Positions 4,637 to 5,005 of a DNA stretch of 5,005 bases are shown in pieces (position 1 is the first letter of the stretch; each line of letters starts with the position of its first letter). Both the position numbers and the translations under genes were made by a program. The stretch is from Methanobacteriota archaeon (lineage in GTDB: Archaea; Halobacteriota; Methanocellia; Methanocellales; Methanocellaceae): positions 1-5,005 of the forward strand of contig JAEZKS010000277.1 in NCBI GenBank assembly GCA_023436075.1, in the 5' to 3' direction. The notes beneath the pieces are model-generated. The model was not told the origin of the DNA. It saw nothing but the letters and a program-made list of their open reading frames with translations, and searched no databases.

Positions 4637-5005
4637 ATGATTGGCTCGGTAGGGGTAATTTTCGGAGAAACCGGGTCCCATGAGTACAGGTTTGCGGTCA
4701 CGGACCCGAACGGCATCAAGCGCACCGATTACGTGAAGGTGTGGCACCCGACCGACGGGTGGGTGCTCGGCCAGATCGTGTCCATGACCCGCTCGTCGGA
4801 CGCCTTCGGCCCGGACGGCGCGGTGACGCCGTCAGGGAAGGGGATCTTCAAGCCGCAGGAGAAGAACGTCGCGAAGGCCATGGTCATCGGCGTCCGTGAC
4901 CCACAGGGCCTGCTGCGTACGCCCAAGACGCCATTCAGCCCTGGCGACAAAGTGTACCTGGCTGACGGCGACCTGATAGAGCACACGCTGGGCCTGACCC
5001 GGGGT
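4637..5005 (+). CDS. HerA-like ATPase, N-terminal part (runs off right edge)
   Basis: The first 123 codons of a rightward gene, open to the window end. The start reads MIGSVGVIFGETGSHEYRFA (1-20), then DYVKVWHPTDGWVLGQIVSM (31-50) and a region with FSPGDKVYLAD (100-110). This fits the small N-terminal beta-barrel (HAS-barrel type) of archaeal HerA/DUF87 ATPases, in which G-x-V-x-G-E and a 'vLGqV..i.R' strand recur. HerA proteins are hexameric DNA-translocating ATPases that work with the nuclease NurA in DNA end resection; some relatives have other roles. The Walker A and B motifs would lie beyond the window, so ATPase function and exact subfamily are inferred. The start at 4637 is supported by the TATA box spacing. 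It is divergent from the gene at 3639-4424. No nurA or mre11-rad50 is visible in this window. Confidence 0.75.
   Translation, partial: MIGSVGVIFGETGSHEYRFAVTDPNGIKRTDYVKVWHPTDGWVLGQIVSMTRSSDAFGPDGAVTPSGKGIFKPQEKNVAKAMVIGVRDPQGLLRTPKTPFSPGDKVYLADGDLIEHTLGLTRG

Overview
The window looks like chromosomal DNA of a methanogenic archaeon, most likely Methanocella or a close relative (Methanomicrobia). Three things support this. It has a clear archaeal diphthine synthase gene (dphB), an enzyme for the diphthamide modification of translation factor aEF2. It has the amino-terminal part of an archaeal HerA-like (DUF87-type) ATPase. Its promoters have archaeal character: TATA boxes of the TTTATATA type, GGTGAT/AGGTGG ribosome binding sites, and one gene that appears leaderless. 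The Methanocella assignment comes from overall gene style and remembered family resemblance, not from a search.

Layout, left to right. Bases 1-7 may be the first codons of a leftward gene, with a TATA-like box and Shine-Dalgarno site at about 9-50. Bases 201-1151 (+) encode a membrane-spanning protein with a signal peptide, an extracytoplasmic beta-sandwich, one membrane helix and a cytoplasmic winged helix-turn-helix. It is followed by two overlapping hairpins. Bases 1328-2356 (+) encode a compact GT-C fold membrane glycosyltransferase (PMT/ArnT-like). Bases 2357-2875 contain no convincing gene but hold a large imperfect inverted repeat, about 450 bp end to end, and then the dphB promoter. 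dphB is at 2876-3646 (+). It overlaps by 8 bp, tail to tail, with a leftward gene at 3639-4424 for a secreted or membrane-anchored protein that has a beta-sandwich domain and a Gln/Pro/Ser/Thr-rich tail. A roughly 210-bp divergent promoter region separates that gene from the HerA-like gene, which starts at 4637 and runs off the right edge.

The genes do not form one operon: each has its own upstream gap and promoter-like signal. A loose cell-surface theme links the membrane-tethered regulator, the GT-C glycosyltransferase and the Ser/Thr-rich exported protein, but that is inference. dphB and the HerA-like gene are housekeeping genes. I see no CRISPR array, tRNA, rRNA or intact insertion sequence. 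The most unusual structure is the long inverted repeat before dphB. Other points of interest are the transmembrane one-component regulator and the palindrome that carries both stop codons of the convergent gene pair. I found no convincing new defence or mobile system.
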